This document shows, piece by piece, positions 6,110-7,180 of a DNA stretch of 7,180 bases (positions are counted from its first letter, which is position 1; the number at the start of each line of letters is the position of its first letter). The DNA lies in the NCBI GenBank assembly GCA_035512595.1, contig DATKDU010000486.1:1-7180 (forward strand). The letters run 5' to 3'. The translations under genes and the position numbers were made by a program. Below the pieces are notes generated by a model, which saw only the letters and a program-made list of their open reading frames with translations, searched no databases and had not been told where the DNA came from. This DNA comes from DATKDU01 sp035512595 (GTDB lineage: Bacteria; Planctomycetota; Planctomycetia; Pirellulales; Pirellulaceae).

Positions 6110-6604
6110 ATGGCCAAAGCCGACAAAAAAACCGCCACCAAAAAAAAGGAGCCCGCAGGCAAGCTCGTGGCCGACAACCGCAAGGCCCGCTTCAACTACG
6201 AGATCCTCGATTCGCTCGAGTGCGGCATTCAACTCCAGGGGAGCGAGGTCAAAAGCCTCCGCAACGGGAAGCTGTCGCTGGAGGAGTCGTACGCCCGCGT
6301 CAAGGACGGCGAGGTGTGGCTCGTCGGGGCTGACATTGCCGAGTATCCGCAGGCGACGCTATGGAACCATCTCCCCAAACGGCCGCGGAAGCTGCTGATG
6401 AAGCGGGAGCAGATTCGCAAGTTCGCCAACAAGGCCCACGAGAAGGGGCTGACGCTGGTGCCGCTGAAGGTCTATTTCACCGAGCGGGGGGTGGCGAAGG
6501 TGCTGCTGGGCCTGTGCAAGGGAAAGAAGCTGCACGACAAGCGCGAGACGCTGAAAAAGGCTTCCAGCCAGCGGGATATCGCCCGGGCCATGCGGCGGGG
6601 GTGA
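6110..6604 (+). CDS. smpB: SsrA (tmRNA)-binding protein SmpB
   Basis: SmpB binds tmRNA and carries it to ribosomes stalled on broken mRNA in trans-translation. The 164-residue product has the full OB-fold core: residues 22-35 (DNRKARFNYEILDS), GSEVKSLRNGK at 44-54, LEESYARVKDGEVWLVGADIAEY at 57-79, NHLPKRPRKLL at 86-96, TLVPLKVYF, and KGKKLHDKRE at 137-146. The basic C-terminal tail, which enters the empty mRNA channel, ends in ARAMRRG. The first 20 or so residues are a lysine-rich extension (AKADKKTATKKKEPAGK), slightly longer than usual. The ATG at 6110 has no clear Shine-Dalgarno site, but the family alignment supports a start here. Two A-runs (6125-6131 and 6140-6147) lie in the extension. 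The tmRNA gene itself (ssrA) is not in the window. The ABC gene follows after 40 bases and may be co-transcribed. Confidence 0.97.
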   Translation: MAKADKKTATKKKEPAGKLVADNRKARFNYEILDSLECGIQLQGSEVKSLRNGKLSLEESYARVKDGEVWLVGADIAEYPQATLWNHLPKRPRKLLMKREQIRKFANKAHEKGLTLVPLKVYFTERGVAKVLLGLCKGKKLHDKRETLKKASSQRDIARAMRRG

Positions 6605-6644
6605 ACCACACTCGGCGTTGATTCGTAAACCAAGCACCGTTCCG

Positions 6645-7180
6645 ATGCTCGAAATCCGCGACCTGAAAAAATCGTACCGCCAGGGGGACGGCAGCCGACT
6701 GCCGATCCTTGACATTCCGTCGTTCCGCGTGGCGGACGGCGAAGAGGTCGTGCTGATCGGACGCAGCGGCTGCGGCAAGACGACGCTGCTGCACGTGATT
6801 GCCGGCATCACGCGGGCCGACAGCGGCACGATCCGCATCGACAACATCGAGCTGAGCGAGCTGTCGGAGCATCGCACGGATCTCGTGCGGGCTGCAAAAA
6901 TCGGCTACGTCTTTCAAACGTTCAACTTGCTGCCGGGATTCACGGCACTGGAAAATGTGACGCTGGGGATGACCTTCGCCCGCGGCAAAAAGGATCTCCC
7001 GCGAGCCAGGCACTTGCTCGACCGCGTCGGCCTGTCGCACCGGATGACCCACAAACCGACCGCGCTGTCGGTTGGCGAGCAGCAGCGGGTCGCCGTCGCG
7101 CGGGCCCTGGCCAACAAGCCGAGCCTGCTCTTGGCCGACGAGCCGACCGCCAACATCGATCCCCGCAACCAGCAGAACAT
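6645..7180 (+). CDS. ABC transporter ATP-binding protein, LolD/MacB/DevA type (3' end outside window)
   Basis: This open frame runs off the window, with 178 codons visible from the ATG at 6645. The nucleotide-binding motifs appear in order. Y11 is a likely A-loop aromatic. Walker A is GRSGCGKT (39-46), with R where P is commonest. The Q-loop is YVFQTFNLLPGFTALENV, with Q91. The signature is LSVGE (141-145) followed by QQRVAVARAL. Walker B is LLLADE (161-166) and the D-loop is ANID (169-172). The FQTFNLLP and LS-x-GEQQRV combination is typical of the family that works with MacB/LolC/FtsX-like permeases, exporting lipoproteins, peptides or driving periplasmic work. LSVG rather than LSGG recalls the DevA branch. 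The expected partner permease should lie just to the right. Substrate cannot be told. No strong Shine-Dalgarno site was seen, and an in-frame TTG at 6618 is possible but unlikely. Confidence 0.93.
   Translation, partial: MLEIRDLKKSYRQGDGSRLPILDIPSFRVADGEEVVLIGRSGCGKTTLLHVIAGITRADSGTIRIDNIELSELSEHRTDLVRAAKIGYVFQTFNLLPGFTALENVTLGMTFARGKKDLPRARHLLDRVGLSHRMTHKPTALSVGEQQRVAVARALANKPSLLLADEPTANIDPRNQQN

Noticed and set aside
5115..6398. Plus-strand open frame of 427 codons
   Set aside because: It runs antisense to lipA and out of frame through smpB, both of which are unmistakable.

Overview
The window looks like a stretch of a high-GC planctomycete chromosome, probably from the Pirellulales. The main evidence is a DUF1559 domain with the characteristic LLLPAVQAARESARRMQ...NNLKQLGLAMHNYHDT block. 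Supporting signs are a small membrane-anchored protein opening with an 'MSSPESPYAPP' type N-terminus, weak or absent Shine-Dalgarno sites at most genes, and loosely packed genes on both strands. The order or family is inferred from memory of such proteins, not from a search.

Layout, left to right. A short hypothetical protein with one membrane segment (82-645, +) is followed by an intergenic stretch holding two diverged, oppositely oriented copies of a palindromic element (665-780). Next comes a large DUF1559 protein (929-3415, +) in which the pilin-like DUF1559 part is fused behind about 600 residues that contain an internal duplication. This gene converges on a minus-strand gene (3548-4966, -) that joins a zinc-dependent phospholipase C-like helical domain to a C-terminal helix-hairpin-helix/DUF4332-like domain. 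Upstream of it on the same strand lies lipA, lipoyl synthase (5088-5999, -). The lipA-PLC gap is almost filled by a long inverted repeat with 29-base arms and one mismatch, whose outer extension reaches the ribosome binding site and start codon of the PLC-like gene. lipA diverges from smpB (6110-6604, +), the tmRNA partner. smpB is followed after 40 bases by an ABC transporter ATPase of the LolD/MacB/DevA type (6645 to the window end, +), cut off by the window edge.

The genes do not form one obvious system. lipA (cofactor synthesis) and smpB (ribosome rescue) are housekeeping genes, and the ABC ATPase most likely starts a transporter operon continuing to the right. The less ordinary material is the two palindromic intergenic elements, the rearranged DUF1559 protein, and the PLC-like/HhH fusion whose metal site appears altered. 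No mobile element gene, CRISPR array, tRNA or rRNA was seen.
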